Assembly: GCF_026262505.1 (NCBI RefSeq)
Contig: NC_067204.1
Span: 8,217,797-8,281,796, forward strand
Source of the DNA: Trichomonas vaginalis G3
Taxonomy: Eukaryota; Parabasalia; Trichomonadida; Trichomonadidae
Direction: 5' to 3'
Length of the DNA: 64,000 nt
The notes beneath the pieces are model-generated. The model worked only from the letters and a program-made list of their open reading frames with translations. It ran no database searches and had not been told where the DNA came from. Shown piece by piece: positions 9,543-22,597 of the stretch; the stretch's first letter is position 1; each line of letters begins with the position of its first letter. The translations under genes and the position numbers were made by a program.

Positions 9543-10241
9543 ATGATTGAATTGGATGAAGATCAAAAAGAATTAGTTGAAAAAATCGAAAACATGCGAA
9601 TTGAAATCGAGGGAAAAGCAGACAAGCTTGCTGTTGAGCAGATTGAAAGATACCAAATGGAATTAATCAACATAAAAAAAGGAGAGAAATCTAGACTTCA
9701 AGTTTTAGAAAAAAGCTCACGCGATCCAGAATTAATTTGTCATGACTGTATAGATAATGATGATATGGAAACAGCTTTTTTGACAGTATTACGTTATATA
9801 GAAATTATTCTCGGAACAAAAGCAGAATCACAGCTTGTTGAGGAAAAGTCTTCAATAGAGTATGTAGAAACTCTTTTCGATCGATTAAACGTTATGTCAA
9901 GGCAACAAATTAGTGACTCTAACGCAATGCTTAAAAACGTATTAGAGACTCGATTAAATAAACTATTCGATAATTTTACTGACTTCTCAACAAAAGTTAC
10001 GACAAGACTCAATAAATGTGAGGCAGAAATTTCTCATTTGGAGGATATGGCTCTAAATTCTAAATTGATAGAAGTTCCTAAGTTCGACACTCAACACATT
10101 CCAATTCAATTGATTACAGAAAAGACAAAACCAGTTATTAAAAAGAGACTATTTAAAAAATGCAAGCTGCAGCCAATGCGTGCATCAATAAGGCGTGGTG
10201 AAGAGAATCCTGATCTTATGCTTTCATCTGGAGTTCAATGA
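9543..10241 (+). CDS. Small helical hypothetical protein, 232 aa
   Basis: Complete frame with an Initiator immediately upstream. Residues 1-60 and 120-170 are charged, heptad-rich helices (QKELVEKIENMRIEIEGKADKL; LNKCEAEISHLEDM). A central segment contains the acidic stretch CIDNDDMETAFLTVLRYIEIILG. The C-terminal 45 residues are basic (KKRLFKKCKLQPMRASIRR). No signal peptide, membrane segment or known catalytic motif. Not recognised; a cytosolic coiled-coil or nucleic-acid-associated protein is possible from composition alone. Confidence 0.7.
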   Translation: MIELDEDQKELVEKIENMRIEIEGKADKLAVEQIERYQMELINIKKGEKSRLQVLEKSSRDPELICHDCIDNDDMETAFLTVLRYIEIILGTKAESQLVEEKSSIEYVETLFDRLNVMSRQQISDSNAMLKNVLETRLNKLFDNFTDFSTKVTTRLNKCEAEISHLEDMALNSKLIEVPKFDTQHIPIQLITEKTKPVIKKRLFKKCKLQPMRASIRRGEENPDLMLSSGVQ

Positions 10242-10651
10242 AATTCAATATTAGTAACAAACTAATTTTTATCAATTAAAGCTTAGTTTCTTGCTTTTTA
10301 TTGAGACTAGTGCCCTAAGTGCAAGTAATTTAATGCAGTATTCGAAGTGCTTCAATGATCATTATACATTTCATGAGAAAAATGGAACAAAGTGTACTAT
10401 GTATATGTACATTTTTAGAAATATCCAATCGGCTTGATCATATTCAAATATTTTGAGTGCTATGCAAAAAATTCCAATATAATAAAAGTAATTCTAGCAT
10501 ATCTTATCTAAGTATGCTACATTATTAAGATTGAATATAATCTGATATAGTTGTCTTATAATAAAAGAATATTAACGTTATTTTTAAATTTCATTATTTT
10601 TATTTATCATACGTCTATACACGAAGCTTTCAAATATTTTTTCCCATCCCC
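10242..10651. other. Intergenic, no gene seen
   Basis: AT-rich spacer between the convergent 3' ends of the helical protein gene and the ankyrin pseudogene. Nothing recognisable. Confidence 0.4.
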
Positions 10652-11470
10652 TTATTTTTCATTGATATTTGCACCCATGAGAAATAAGAAGTTCGGACAT
10701 TTCTTTACTATTATAACATGCTGCACATTGAAGAACGGTTTTTCCAAAATTATCTTTTTCATTGATATTTGCACCTTGTAAAATAAGAAGTTCGGCAACT
10801 TCTTTACTATTGAACTGTGCTGCAATATAAAGTGTGGTTTTTCCATAATCATTTTTTTCATTGACATTTGCTCCATGTGAAAGGAAATATTCACAAAGGG
10901 ATGGAGTATTGAACACTGATGAATAAATAAAGCATTTGTTAATATCATTTGTTTGCTCGAAATAAATCAAAAATGATTCAAGATTATGATGCCATCCACA
11001 ATGAAGTAAATCGAGCCCTATATTGTATTCATTCATCAAGAAAGTAACAAAATCAATGTTGTGTGAAATAATTGCATATTCCATGCATTGATAATATGGT
11101 TTCTTATATTTCAAACATTCACTCATGATCTCTGGATTTCCTCCTAAAAATGAAAATTTAATACATGTGTAAGTTATTTTTGAGTTAAATTTCGCTCTCA
11201 ATAACTTGAAACAATCAACTGCACCGTGGTAACAACATAATTCAAGTAATGAATATCTTGGTCAACAATCTGGATATAAACAACTCATTAGTGTTTGATC
11301 TTTATTAAATTCTTCTCTCTCCGTAAAGATCATTATGCATAATTGCTCTGTAAATTGTATCTTCTGAATAAATATCTATATTTCTGAAAATCTTTTTTCC
11401 AAAACTTCAGATTTGTTTAATTTAATTCTATATTCTTTATAAAGTTTTTTTTTGAATTAAATGGACTAGA
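10652..11470 (-). pseudogene. Ankyrin/DUF3447 gene remnant
   Basis: The longest open piece (10659-11201) encodes a DUF3447-like segment (SFLGGNPEIMSECLKY...AIISHNIDFVTFLMNEYN) followed by three ankyrin repeats ending LLISHG. The matching head of the giant gene at 22,597 continues recognisably upstream here to about 11,470 (ELCCYHGAVDCFKLL, KDQTLMSCLYPDC), with an in-frame stop before RYSLLELCC. Near the 3' end the frame shifts by one base before GANINEK and the stop at 10652-10654. It is a decayed paralogue lying tail-to-head next to the intact-looking family member, so probably a tandem duplicate. Confidence 0.75.
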
Positions 11471-11582
11471 AATACAGAGAAATGTATAGAATCAGTGGGG
11501 AAAATTGAATTATTTTTTATTTATAATCAAATCAATCTTAGAAAATATCAAAAAATAAAGAATATTATCTTATGTAAGAACA
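11471..11582. other. Spacer between the two ankyrin paralogues
   Basis: Short AT-rich stretch between the pseudogene head and the end of the giant ankyrin gene. No feature seen. Confidence 0.4.
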
Positions 11583-14500
11583 TTATTCTTTGGCACGCAA
11601 AATAAGAAATTCGGCTATTTCTTTATCTATAGATAGTGCTGTTTCTCCATCATTATCCTTTTCATTAATATTTATTCCATGTGAAATAAGAAGTTTGGCT
11701 GTTTCTTTATTCTTATAAATTGCTGCAAAATGAAGAGCGGTTTCTCCATTTTTATCTTTTTCATTAATATTCGCACCATGTGAAATAAGAAGTTCGGCTG
11801 TTTCTTTACTATTATATTCTGCTGCGCTATAAAGTGCTGTTCTTCCATTTATATCTTTTTCATTGATATTCGCACCAAGTGAAATAAGAAGTTCGGCTGT
11901 TTCTTTATTCTTATAAATTGCTGCAAAATGAAGAGCGGTTTCTCCATTTTTATCTTTTTCATTAATATTCGCACCAAGTGAAATAAGAAGTTCGGCTGTT
12001 TCTTTACTATTATATTCTGCTGCGCTATAAAGTGCTGTTCTTCCATTTATATCTTTTTCATTGATATTCGCACCAAGTGAAATAAGAAGTTCGGCTGTTT
12101 CTTTATTCTTATAAATTGCTGCAAAATGAAGAGCGGTTTCTCCATTTTTATCTTTTTCATTAATATTCGCACCAAGTGAAATAAGAAGTTCGGCTGTTTC
12201 TTTACTATTATATTCTGCTGCGCTATAAAGTGCTGTTCTTCCATTTATATCTTTTTCATTGATATTCGCACCAAGTGAAATAAGAAGTTCGGCTGTTTCT
12301 TTATTCTTATAAATTGCTGCAAAATGAAGAGCGGTTTCTCCATTTTTATCTTTTTCATTAATATTCGCACCATGTGAAATAAGAAGTTCGGCTGTTTCTT
12401 TACTATTATATTCTGCTGCGCTATAAAGTGCTGTTCTTCCATTTATATCTTTTTCATTGATATTCGCACCATGTGAAATAAGAAGTTCGGCTGTTTCTTT
12501 ACTATTATATTCTGCTGCGCTATAAAGTGCTGTTCTTCCATTTATATCTTTTTCATTGATATTCGCACCAAGTGAAATAAGAAGTTCGGCTGTTTCTTTA
12601 CTATTATATTCTGCTGCGCTATAAAGTGCTGTTCTTCCATTTATATCTTTTTCATTGATATTCGCACCAAGTGAAATAAGAAGTTCGGCTGTTTCTTTAT
12701 TCTTATAAATTGCTGCAAAATGAAGAGCGGTTTCTCCATTTTTATCTTTTTCATTAATATTCGCACCAAGTGAAATAAGAAGTTCGGCTGTTTCTTTACT
12801 ATTATATTCTGCTGCGCTATAAAGTGCTGTTCTTCCATTTATATCTTTTTCATTGATATTCGCACCAAGTGAAATAAGAAGTTCGGCTGTTTCTTTATTC
12901 TTATAAATTGCTGCAAAATGAAGAGCGGTTTCTCTATTTTTATCTTTTTCATTAATATTCGCACCATGTGAAATAAGAAGTTCGGCTGTTTCTTTACTAT
13001 TATATTCTGCTGCGCTATAAAGTGCTGTTCTTCCATTTATATCTTTTTCATTGATATTCGCACCAAGTGAAATAAGAAGTTCGGCTGTTTCTTTACTATT
13101 ATATTCTGCTGCGCTATAAAGTGCTGTTCTTCCATTTATATCTTTTTCATTGATATTCGCACCAAGTGAAATAAGAAGTTCGGCTGTTTTATTCTTATAA
13201 ATTGCTGCAAAATGAAGAGCGGTTTCTCCATTTTTATCTTTTTCATTAATATTCGCACCATGTGAAATAAGAAGTTCGGCTGTTTCTTTACTATTATATT
13301 CTGCTGCGCTATAAAGTGCTGTTCTTCCATTTATATCTTTTTCATTGATATTCGCACCAAGTGAAATAAGAAGTTCGGCTGTTTTTTATTCTTATAAATT
13401 GCTGCAAAATGAAGAGCGGTTTCTCCATTTTTTATCTTTTTCATTAATATTCGCACCATGTGAAATAAGAAGTTCGGCTGTTTCTTTACTATTATATTCT
13501 GCTGCGCTATAAAGTGCTGTTCTTCCATTTATATCTTTTTCATTGATATTCGCACCAAGTGAAATAAGAAGTTCGGCTGTTTCTTTATTCTTATAAATTG
13601 CTGCAAAATGAAGAGCGGTTTCTCCATTTTTATCTTTTTCATTAATATTCGCACCATGTGAAATAAGAAGTTCGGCTGTTTCTTTACTATTATATTCTGC
13701 TGCGCTATAAAGTGCTGTTCTTCCATTTATATCTTTTTCATTGATATTCGCACCAAGTGAAATAAGAAGTTCGGCTGTTTCTTTATTCTTATAAATTGCT
13801 GCAAAATGAAGAGCGGTTTTCTCCATTTTTATCTTTTTCATTAATATTCGCACCAAGTGAAATAAGAAGTTCGGCTGTTTCTTTACTATTATATTCTGCT
13901 GCGCTATAAAGTGCTGTTCTTCCATTTATATCTTTTTCATTGATATTCGCACCAAGTGAAATAAGAAGTTCGGCTGTTTCTTTATTCTTATAAATTGCTG
14001 CAAAATGAAGAGCGGTTTCTCCATTTTTATCTTTTTCATTAATATTCGCACCATGTGAAATAAGAAGTTCGGCTGTTTCTTTACTATTATATTCTGCTGC
14101 GCTATAAAGTGCTGTTCTTCCATTTATATCTTTTTCATTGATATTCGCACCAAGTGAAATAAGAAGTTCGGCTGTTTCTTTATTCTTATAAATTGCTGCA
14201 AAATGAAGAGCGGTTTCTCCATTTTTATCTTTTTCATTAATATTCGCACCAAGTGAAATAAGAAGTTCGGCTGTTTCTTTACTATTATATTCTGCTGCGC
14301 TATAAAGTGCTGTTCTTCCATTTATATCTTTTTCATTGATATTCGCACCAAGTGAAATAAGAAGTTCGGCTGTTTCTTTATTCTTATAAATTGCTGCAAA
14401 ATGAAGAGCGGTTTCTCCATTTTTATCTTTTTCATTAATATTCGCACCATGTGAAATAAGAAGTTCGGCTGTTTCTTTACTATTATATTCTGCTGCGCTA

Positions 14501-17500
14501 TAAAGTGCTGTTCTTCCATTTATATCTTTTTCATTGATATTCGCACCAAGTGAAATAAGAAGTTCGGCTGTTTCTTTATTCTTATAAATTGCTGCAAAAT
14601 GAAGAGCGGTTTCTCCATTTTTATCTTTTTCATTAATATTCGCACCAAGTGAAATAAGAAGTTCGGCTGTTTCTTTACTATTATATTCTGCTGCGCTATA
14701 AAGTGCTGTTCTTCCATTTATATCTTTTTCATTGATATTCGCACCAAGTGAAATAAGAAGTTCGGCTGTTTCTTTATTCTTTAAATTGCTGCAAAATGAA
14801 GAGCGGTTTCTCCATTTTTATCTTTTTCATTAATATTCGCACCATGTGAAATAAGAAGTTCGGCTGTTTCTTTACTATTATATTCTGCTGCGCTATAAAG
14901 TGCTGTTCTTCCATTTATATCTTTTTCATTGATATTCGCACCATGTGAAATAAGAAGTTCGGCTGTTTCTTTACTATTATATTCTGCTGCGCTATAAAGT
15001 GCTGTTCTTCCATTTATATCTTTTTCATTGATATTCGCACCAAGTGAAATAAGAAGTTCGGCTGTTTCTTTACTATTATATTCTGCTGCGCTATAAAGTG
15101 CTGTTCTTCCATTTATATCTTTTTCATTGATATTCGCACCAAGTGAAATAAGAAGTTCGGCTGTTTCTTTATTCTATAAATTGCTGCAAAATGAAGAGCG
15201 GTTTCTCCATTTTTCTTTTTCATTAATATTCGCACCAAGTGAAATAAGAAGTTCGGCTGTTTCTTTACTATTATATTCTGCTGCGCTATAAAGTGCTGTT
15301 CTTCCATTTATATCTTTTTCATTGATATTCGCACCAAGTGAAATAAGAAGTTCGGCTGTTTCTTTATTCTTATAAATTGCTGCAAAATGAAGAGCGGTTT
15401 CTCCATTTTTATCTTTTTCATTAATATTCGCACCATGTGAAATAAGAAGTTCGGCTGTTTCTTTACTATTATATTCTGCTGCGCTATAAAGTGCTGTTCT
15501 TCCATTTATATCTTTTTCATTGATATTCGCACCAAGTGAAATAAGAAGTTCGGCTGTTTCTTTATTCTTATAAATTGCTGCAAAATGAAGAGCGGTTTCT
15601 CCATTTTTATCTTTTTCATTAATATTCGCACCATGTGAAATAAGAAGTTCGGCTGTTTCTTTACTATTATATTCTGCTGCGCTATAAAGTGCTGTTCTTC
15701 CATTTATATCTTTTTCATTGATATTCGCACCATGTGAAATAAGAAGTTCGGCTGTTTCTTTATTCTTATAAATTGCTGCAAAATGAAGAGCGGTTTCTCC
15801 ATTTTTATCTTTTTCATTAATATTCGCACCATGTGAAATAAGAAGTTCGGCTGTTTCTTTACTATTATATTCTGCTGCGCTATAAAGTGCTGTTTCTTCC
15901 ATTTATATCTTTTTCATTGATATTCGCACCAAGTGAAATAAGAAGTTCGGCTGTTTCTTTACTATTATAAATTGCTGCAAAATGAAGAGCGGTTTCTCCA
16001 TTTTTATCTTTTTCATTAATATTCGCACCATGTGAAATAAGAAGTTCGGCTGTTTCTTTACTATTATATTCTGCTGCGCTATAAAGTGCTGTTCTTCCAT
16101 TTATATCTTTTTCATTGATATTCGCACCAAGTGAAATAAGAAGTTCGGCTGTTTCTTTATTCTTATAAATTGCTGCAAAATGAAGAGCGGTTTCTCCATT
16201 TTTATCTTTTTCATTAATATTCGCACCATGTGAAATAAGAAGTTCGGCTGTTTCTTTACTATTATATTCTGCTGCGCTATAAAGTGCTGTTCTTCCATTT
16301 ATATCTTTTTCATTGATATTCGCACCAAGTGAAATAAGAAGTTCGGCTGTTTCTTTACTATTATATTCTGCTGCGCTATAAAGTGCTGTTCTTCCATTTA
16401 TATCTTTTTCATTGATATTCGCACCAAGTGAAATAAGAAGTTCGGCTGTTTCTTTATTCTTATAAATTGCTGCAAAATGAAGAGCGGTTTCTCCATTTTT
16501 ATCTTTTTCATTAATATTCGCACCATGTGAAATAAGAAGTTCGGCTGTTTCTTTACTATTATATTCTGCTGCGCTATAAAGTGCTGTTCTTCCATTTATA
16601 TCTTTTTCATTGATATTCGCACCAAGTGAAATAAGAAGTTCGGCTGTTTCTTTATTCTTATAAATTGCTGCAAAATGAAGAGCGGTTTCTCCATTTTTAT
16701 CTTTTTCATTAATATTCGCACCATGTGAAATAAGAAGTTCGGCTGTTTCTTTACTATTATATTCTGCTGCGCTATAAAGTGCTGTTCTTCCATTTATATC
16801 TTTTTCATTGATATTCGCACCAAGTGAAATAAGAAGTTCGGCTGTTTCTTTATTCTTATAAATTGCTGCAAAATGAAGAGCGGTTTCTCCATTTTTATCT
16901 TTTTCATTAATATTCGCACCATGTGAAATAAGAAGTTCGGCTGTTTCTTTACTATTATATTCTGCTGCGCTATAAAGTGCTGTTCTTCCATTTATATCTT
17001 TTTCATTGATATTCGCACCAAGTGAAATAAGAAGTTCGGCTGTTTCTTTATTCTTATAAATTGCTGCAAAATGAAGAGCGGTTTCTCCATTTTTATCTTT
17101 TTCATTAATATTCGCACCATGTGAAATAAGAAGTTCGGCTGTTTCTTTACTATTATATTCTGCTGCGCTATAAAGTGCTGTTCTTCCATTTATATCTTTT
17201 TCATTGATATTCGCACCAAGTGAAATAAGAAGTTCGGCTGTTTCTTTATTCTTATAAATTGCTGCAAAATGAAGAGCGGTTTCTCCATTTTTATCTTTTT
17301 CATTAATATTCGCACCATGTGAAATAAGAAGTTCGGCTGTTTCTTTACTATTATATTCTGCTGCGCTATAAAGTGCTGTTCTTCCATTTATATCTTTTTC
17401 ATTGATATTCGCACCAAGTGAAATAAGAAGTTCGGCTGTTTCTTTACTATTATATTCTGCTGCGCTATAAAGTGCTGTTCTTCCATTTATATCTTTTTCA

Positions 17501-20500
17501 TTGATATTCGCACCAAGTGAAATAAGAAGTTCGGCTGTTTCTTTATTCTTATAAATTGCTGCAAAATGAAGAGCGGTTTCTCCATTTTTATCTTTTTCAT
17601 TAATATTCGCACCATGTGAAATAAGAAGTTCGGCTGTTTCTTTACTATTATATTCTGCTGCGCTATAAAGTGCTGTTCTTCCATTTATATCTTTTTCATT
17701 GATATTCGCACCAAGTGAAATAAGAAGTTCGGCTGTTTCTTTATTCTTATAAATTGCTGCAAAATGAAGAGCGGTTTCTCCATTTTTATCTTTTTCATTA
17801 ATATTCGCACCATGTGAAATAAGAAGTTCGGCTGTTTCTTTACTATTATATTCTGCTGCGCTATAAAGTGCTGTTCTTCCATTTATATCTTTTTCATTGA
17901 TATTCGCACCAAGTGAAATAAGAAGTTCGGCTGTTTCTTTATTCTTATAAATTGCTGCAAAATGAAGAGCGGTTTCTCCATTTTTATCTTTTTCATTAAT
18001 ATTCGCACCATGTGAAATAAGAAGTTCGGCTGTTTCTTTACTATTATATTCTGCTGCGCTATAAAGTGCTGTTCTTCCATTTATATCTTTTTCATTGATA
18101 TTCGCACCAAGTGAAATAAGAAGTTCGGCTGTTTCTTTATTCTTATAAATTGCTGCAAAATGAAGAGCGGTTTCTCCATTTTTATCTTTTTCATTAATAT
18201 TCGCACCATGTGAAATAAGAAGTTCGGCTGTTTCTTTACTATTATATTCTGCTGCGCTATAAAGTGCTGTTCTTCCATTTATATCTTTTTCATTGATATT
18301 CGCACCAAGTGAAATAAGAAGTTCGGCTGTTTCTTTACTATTATATTCTGCTGCGCTATAAAGTGCTGTTTCTTCCATTTATATCTTTTTCATTGATATT
18401 CGCACCAAGTGAAATAAGAAGTTCGGCTGTTTCTTTATTCTTATAAATTGCTGCAAAATGAAGAGCGGTTTCTCCATTTTTATCTTTTTCATTAATATTC
18501 GCACCATGTGAAATAAGAAGTTCGGCTGTTTCTTTACTATTATATTCTGCTGCGCTATAAAGTGCTGTTCTTCCATTTATATCTTTTTCATTGATATTCG
18601 CACCAAGTGAAATAAGAAGTTCGGCTGTTTCTTTATTCTTATAAATTGCTGCAAAATGAAGAGCGGTTTCTCCATTTTTATCTTTTTCATTAATATTCGC
18701 ACCAAGTGAAATAAGAAGTTCGGCTGTTTCTTTACTATTATATTCTGCTGCGCTATAAAGTGCTGTTCTTCCATTTATATCTTTTTCATTGATATTCGCA
18801 CCAAGTGAAATAAGAAGTTCGGCTGTTTCTTTATTCTTATAAATTGCTGCAAAATGAAGAGCGGTTTCTCCATTTTTATCTTTTTCATTAATATTCGCAC
18901 CATGTGAAATAAGAAGTTCGGCTGTTTCTTTACTATTATATTCTGCTGCGCTATAAAGTGCTGTTCTTCCATTTATATCTTTTTCATTGATATTCGCACC
19001 AAGTGAAATAAGAAGTTCGGCTGTTTCTTTATTCTTATAAATTGCTGCAAAATGAAGAGCGGTTTCTCCATTTTTATCTTTTTCATTAATATTCGCACCA
19101 TGTGAAATAAGAAGTTCGGCTGTTTCTTTACTATTATATTCTGCTGCGCTATAAAGTGCTGTTCTTCCATTTATATCTTTTTCATTGATATTCGCACCAA
19201 GTGAAATAAGAAGTTCGGCTGTTTCTTTATTCTTATAAATTGCTGCAAAATGAAGAGCGGTTTCTCCATTTTTATCTTTTTCATTAATATTCGCACCAAG
19301 TGAAATAAGAAGTTCGGCTGTTTCTTTACTATTATATTCTGCTGCGCTATAAAGTGCTGTTCTTCCATTTATATCTTTTTCATTGATATTCGCACCAAGT
19401 GAAATAAGAAGTTCGGCTGTTTCTTTATTCTTATAAATTGCTGCAAAATGAAGAGCGGTTTCTCCATTTTTATCTTTTTCATTAATATTCGCACCATGTG
19501 AAATAAGAAGTTCGGCTGTTTCTTTACTATTATATTCTGCTGCGCTATAAAGTGCTGTTCTTCCATTTATATCTTTTTCATTGATATTCGCACCAAGTGA
19601 AATAAGAAGTTCGGCTGTTTCTTTATTCTTATAAATTGCTGCAAAATGAAGAGCGGTTTCTCCATTTTTATCTTTTTCATTAATATTCGCACCATGTGAA
19701 ATAAGAAGTTCGGCTGTTTCTTTACTATTATATTCTGCTGCGCTATAAAGTGCTGTTCTTCCATTTATATCTTTTTCATTGATATTCGCACCAAGTGAAA
19801 TAAGAAGTTCGGCTGTTTCTTTATTCTTATAAATTGCTGCAAAATGAAGAGCGGTTTCTCCATTTTTATCTTTTTCATTAATATTCGCACCATGTGAAAT
19901 AAGAAGTTCGGCTGTTTCTTTACTATTATATTCTGCTGCGCTATAAAGTGCTGTTCTTCCATTTATATCTTTTTCATTGATATTCGCACCAAGTGAAATA
20001 AGAAGTTCGGCTGTTTCTTTATTCTTATAAATTGCTGCAAAATGAAGAGCGGTTTCTCCATTTTTATCTTTTTCATTAATATTCGCACCATGTGAAATAA
20101 GAAGTTCGGCTGTTTCTTTACTAATAAATTGCTGCAAAATGAAGAGCGGTTCTCCATTTTTATCTTTTTCATTAATATTCGCACCATGTGAAATAAGAAG
20201 TTCGGCTGTTTCTTTACTATTATATTCTGCTGCGCTATAAAGTGCTGTTCTTCCATTTATATCTTTTTCATTGATATTCGCACCAAGTGAAATAAGAAGT
20301 TCGGCTGTTTCTTTATTCTTATAAATTGCTGCAAAATGAAGAGCGGTTTCTCCATTTTTATCTTTTTCATTAATATTCGCACCAAGTGAAATAAGAAGTT
20401 CGGCTGTTTCTTTACTATTATATTCTGCTGCGCTATAAAGTGCTGTTCTTCCATTTATATCTTTTTCATTGATATTCGCACCAAGTGAAATAAGAAGTTC

Positions 20501-22597
20501 GGCTGTTTCTTTATTCTTATAAATTGCTGCAAAATGAAGAGCGGTTTCTCCATTTTTATCTTTTTCATTAATATTCGCACCAAGTGAAATAAGAAGTTCG
20601 GCTGTTTCTTTACTATTATATTCTGCTGCGCTATAAAGTGCTGTTCTTCCATTTATATCTTTTTCATTGATATTCGCACCAAGTGAAATAAGAAGTTCGG
20701 CTGTTTCTTTATTCTTATAAATTGCTGCAAAATGAAGAGCGGTTTCTCCATTTTTATCTTTTTCATTAATATTCGCACCATGTGAAATAAGAAGTTCGGC
20801 TGTTTCTTTACTATTATATTCTGCTGCGCTATAAAGTGCTGTTCTTCCATTTTTATCTTTTTCATTAATATTCGCACCAAGTGAAATAAGAAGTTCGGCT
20901 GTTTCTTTACTATTATATTCTGCTGCGCTATAAAGTGCTGTTCTTCCATTTATATCTTTTTCATTGATATTCGCACCAAGTGAAATAAGAAGTTCGGCTG
21001 TTTCTTTATTCTTATAAATTGCTGCAAAATGAAGAGCGGTTTCTCCATTTTTATCTTTTTCATTAATATTCGCACCATGTGAAATAAGAAGTTCGGCTGT
21101 TTCTTTACTATTATATTCTGCTGCGCTATAAAGTGCTGTTCTTCCATTTATATCTTTTTCATTGATATTCGCACCAAGTGAAATAAGAAGTTCGGCTGTT
21201 TCTTTATTCTTATAAATTGCTGCAAAATGAAGAGCGGTTTCTCCATTTTTATCTTTTTCATTAATATTCGCACCATGTGAAATAAGAAGTTCGGCTGTTT
21301 CTTTACTATTATATTCTGCTGCGCTATAAAGTGCTGTTCTTCCATTTATATCTTTTTCATTGATATTCGCACCAAGTGAAATAAGAAGTTCGGCTGTTTC
21401 TTTATTCTTATAAATTGCTGCAAAATGAAGAGCGGTTTCTCCATTTTTATCTTTTTCATTAATATTCGCACCATGTGAAATAAGAAGTTCGGCTGTTTCT
21501 TTACTATTATATTCTGCTGCGCTATAAAGTGCTGTTCTTCCATTTTTATCTTTTTCATTAATATTCGCACCAAGTGAAATAAGAAGTTCGGCTGTTTCTT
21601 TACTATTATTCCATGCTGCAATATGAAGTGTGGTTTTTCCGTCTTTATCTTTTTCATTGATATTCGCACCAAATGAAATGAAGTATTCGATAAGGGATGG
21701 AATATCAAAAATAGGTGAATAAACAAAACATTTGTTAATATCATTAGTTTGATCGAAATAAACTAAAAAGGATTCAAGATTTTTGTGAAGTCCGCAAATT
21801 TCTAAATCGATCTCTAAATCGTATTCATTCATCAAGAATGTAACAAAATCAATGTTGTGTGAAATAATTGCATGTATCATGCAAAGTTGATCTGGTTCCT
21901 GATATTTCAAACATTCACTCATGATCTCTTTGTTTCCGCCTAAAAATGAAAATTCTAGACATGTTTGAGTTATTTCTGAGTCGAATTTAGTTCTTAATAA
22001 CTTGAAACAATCAACTGCTTCATGGTAACAACACAATTCAAGTAATGAATATTCATTGTAAGAATATGGATATAAATTGCTTTTAAGTTTTTGATCTTTA
22101 TCAAATCCATCAATTCCAGTGAATGTGATGAATCTTTCTAAGTCATTATTCATAATTGCTCTGTATATTGTATTTTCTTTATGAATATCAAGATTTTCAA
22201 AATCATCTTTTTCGAAATCAAAAGATTTGTTTAATTTAAACCCATATTCTTTATAAAACAGGATGTTTGAAATATCAGAGATTCCCTTGACTTCTTCAAC
22301 ATGATATTCATCAATAAACAGTTTGGCAAGAAATAAATATGACTTTGTATAGCGATTGTTATACGGAATGATATTTAAAATGTCTGCCATAATATCTTTG
22401 GGTGGATGTTTATTGGATTCAATCAAGTCTGTTTTGATAATTTTGAAAATCGACTTTAATTCTTCTTCTTTTTCACTTTTCAACTGATACAACGCGTTGT
22501 ATATATCGATGTAGTATTTGTGGGTATTTCTTAGTTCACTGTATTTGTTTGGATGAATGTCTTGGTTGGACATTAATAATTTTTGAAAAGGACACAT
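11583..22597 (-). CDS. Giant ankyrin-repeat protein with DUF3447 head; reading frame interrupted by small indels
   Basis: The frame opens at 22597 (MCPFQKLLMSNQ); the second Met at 22573 (MSNQDIHPNKYSEL) matches how family members usually start and is more likely. About residues 1-200 are the family head. About 200-290 is DUF3447-like (FSFLGGNKEIMSECLKY, SHNIDFVTFLMNEYD). From about 290 on there are ankyrin repeats of 33 residues, roughly 100 in all. The array alternates two types, INGRTALYSAAEYNSKETA and KNGETALHFAAIYKNKETA, each with LLIS(H/L)GANINEKD. The first 1,413 codons are open. Single-base insertions near 18,370 and 15,894, and further 1-2 base indels near 15,209, 15,173, 14,780, 13,815, 13,432 and 13,382, shift the frame. 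The last frame ends EFLILRAKE and a TAA at 11583. Either a decaying gene or sequencing/assembly error in a hard repeat. Ankyrin proteins are protein-binding scaffolds; this one has no catalytic domain. Confidence 0.7.
11640..21640 (-). repeat. 99-bp / 198-bp tandem ankyrin array, about 100 units
   Basis: Ten kilobases of nearly identical 99-bp units, mostly in 198-bp pairs. Neighbouring units differ by fixed marks: AAGTGAAAT versus ATGTGAAAT (Leu/His codon), CATTGATATT versus CATTAATATT, and TTTATTCTTATAAATT versus TTTACTATTATATTCT. Single-type doublets interrupt the alternation near 12,440-12,640, 13,040-13,140, 14,920-15,115, 16,300-16,400, 17,390-17,490 and 18,280-18,380. Such uniformity at synonymous sites shows recent expansion or conversion. 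Confidence 0.9.
20123..20150 (-). other. Local double indel that restores frame inside the ankyrin array
   Basis: Compared with neighbouring units, two bases are missing near 20,123 and one more near 20,149. Together they leave the overall frame intact but replace one repeat core with residues from the shifted frame (PLFILQQFIS). It lies inside the longest open part of the gene. Confidence 0.7.

Noticed and set aside
11640-21640. Regular repeats suggesting a CRISPR array
   Set aside because: No unique spacers; the units are contiguous coding ankyrin repeats.
11849-21744. Dozens of 65-codon ORFs beginning MEEQHFIAQQNIIVKKQ
   Set aside because: They are the shifted frame of the 198-bp ankyrin repeat and end at a stop once per unit; pure shadows.
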